Assembly (NCBI GenBank): GCA_023512835.1
Contig: CM042091.1
Coordinates: forward strand, 46,276,284-46,340,283
Origin: Taxillus chinensis
Taxonomy: Eukaryota; Streptophyta; Magnoliopsida; Santalales; Loranthaceae
Length of the DNA stretch: 64,000 bases
Reading direction: 5' to 3'
This document shows, piece by piece, positions 62,661 to 64,000 of the stretch (its first letter is position 1; the number at the start of each line of letters is the position of its first letter). A program made the translations under genes and the position numbers. The notes below the pieces were generated by a model. That model saw nothing but the letters and a program-made list of their open reading frames with translations. It searched no databases and was not told the DNA's origin.

Positions 62661-64000
62661 ACATTACATATTAACATGTTTAATGTGGTAAGGCAGCATG
62701 ATATACTAAAATATTTCTGCTCTACTAATTCTCTTTCCCAATATAGAACCGTTCGAAAATCTTCCCCCTCATCGTATGAAGAAACGAGTTTCTGCTAATG
62801 TCTTTAAAATCTCTTTTTCTTGAGTTTGCAAATGAGATGCGGAAACCAAAGAAAAAAATGTTGCCGTATACTTCGGGGAGATGCAAGGTGCAATAGACGG
62901 GTGTGTTGGCATGGAGAATTTTCCTCGGATTTAGGTTACCATATTTTAAAATTATTTAAAAATAGTATAATGTTAATATTTATAATTTTTTTGATCTATC
63001 ATTAATTCAAATTTTAATTATTCATGTAAGTTAGATAACGAATTTATTTGCTATATTTTTATATCGATATATTGTAGTACTTACATATAAAAACTGTGGA
63101 CATCCATTATTGAATTATTTTGAGTCATAAATATTACTTTGTTTTTAATAAATTAATAAAAATAAAATGTTTAATTGTTACTAAAATTATGGATGTAAAT
63201 ATATTAAATGTTCATGATAAACTTGTATTTGGTTTGATAAAAGATTATATTAGTTTATTATGAAATAATATTTTATACAAACAAAACTATTATTATTAAG
63301 TTTATTATTGTTATTTGTTACTTTTATTGTTATTATTATTAAATTAGTTATTATTAATATTTGTCATTAAGGATCTTATTATTATTATCATCATTATGAT
63401 TAAGTTTATTACTAAGTTTCTTATTATGAATATTGATTTATGGTTATTATTACTATTATGTTTAAATGTTGTAATTGATATTGTTGTTGTTGCTGTTATT
63501 ATTTTTACCTACTGACCTGACCATTAAATTTTTAAAAAAGTAACTCGATAATCAAAAGAGTGGCTTTTTTCCTCTCTTTTACCAATTAAATTTGATAGTG
63601 TAGCTTTTTCTCTATCTTTCGCTAATCAAAAGCAACTTGATATATTTCCTTTTCTCCTATTTTTTACCAATTAAAAGTTTTCTTTAATTTCTCAAAAGCA
63701 ACTTGATAGTGTGGTATATTTCGCTAATTAAACTTGATAGTATGATTTTCTCTCGAAAAATAACTTGATAGAGTGACTTTTTGTATCTCTCATGTGACTT
63801 GAAAAAGTAATATAATATAGTGATCTCATTAAATAAACCTGTGGAGGGAGCCTTGAATAAGTAATACAATCTTTTATTTTTGTTAGCCTCATTTGCCTTT
63901 ATTCTTCCACCTTTAACAGCCTTCTAGGCTTTTTAAATGAAAGTTAGCATTTCATTTTCAATCAAACCCTATCATCTTTCAATTTCTTCAGCTTCGTAGG
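62661..64000. other. AT-rich flank with ATT microsatellites, no gene seen
   Basis: 63285-63510 is dominated by TTATTATTATT and TTGTTGTTG-type runs. No open frame longer than about 60 codons and no transposon motif was seen. Confidence 0.6.
63530..63800 (+). repeat. Diverged short tandem array (AACTTGATAGTGT units)
   Basis: TAACTCGATAATC, AAATTTGATAGTGTAGC, AGCAACTTGATATAT, AGCAACTTGATAGTGTGG, AAACTTGATAGTATG and ATAACTTGATAGAGTG recur with intervening TTTTTCTCTATCTTT-CGCTAATTAAA text. Spacing is irregular, about 35-80 bp. Confidence 0.6.

Overview
This is a window of angiosperm nuclear DNA, most likely from a eudicot. The evidence is AT-rich sequence, U2-type introns, plant retrotransposon families (Athila/Tat, Ty1/copia with initiator-Met primer sites, plant L1 LINEs) and one plant-type organellar aminoacyl-tRNA synthetase. 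I cannot name the species. There is one host gene. Almost everything else is transposable-element sequence or featureless AT-rich spacer and intron.

The host gene is on the + strand. Its coding span is 11954-62055, and it encodes an organelle-targeted valine--tRNA ligase, the likely ortholog of Arabidopsis EMB2247. I could join 27 coding exons with consistent phase at every junction. They give 2,922 nt, or 973 residues plus stop, with no frame break. The product has a Ser/Arg/His-rich transit peptide, the class I HIGH motif (read as HMGH), a CP1 editing domain, the KMSKS loop (read as KMSKT), an anticodon-binding domain and a C-terminal coiled coil. About 47 kb of the 50 kb is intron. All introns are GT-AG except intron 25, which must be GC-AG. 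A telo-box lies about 95 bp before the start codon.

Upstream (1-11950): a decayed minus-strand Athila/Tat Ty3-gypsy element runs off the left edge (integrase, RNase H, RT, protease, gag, Asp-tRNA primer site, LTR). AT-rich spacer follows, with a PIF/Harbinger-like element (7709-8450), a non-autonomous hAT element with a perfect 8-bp duplication (8708-9243), and a second Harbinger-like element (10937-11664).

Introns: intron 2 holds a GAGCTCGAG-rich repeat. Intron 3 holds a plus-strand LINE split by about 1 kb of unknown DNA, and a 42-bp remnant LINE insertion with a 21-bp target duplication. Intron 5 holds a minus-strand LINE carrying an 860-bp hAT-like element. Intron 7 holds a plus-strand copia element that contains a third Harbinger-like element and a minus-strand copia fragment. 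Introns 9 and 11 hold LINE pieces. Intron 15 holds a degenerate tandem array. Intron 16 holds a 4.7-kb copia with both LTRs and a LINE inside it. Intron 19 holds a truncated copia. Intron 22 holds a copia RNase H region split by an odd TTCGAGTC/TTTGGGTC-rich tract. After the gene, 62660-64000 is AT-rich with ATT microsatellites and a diverged AACTTGATAGTGT array.

I found no sign of an undescribed multi-gene system. The observations most worth checking are the nested insertions with readable target duplications, the three-copy Harbinger-like family with GC-rich cores, the GC-AG intron, and the substituted KMSKS loop in an otherwise intact synthetase.
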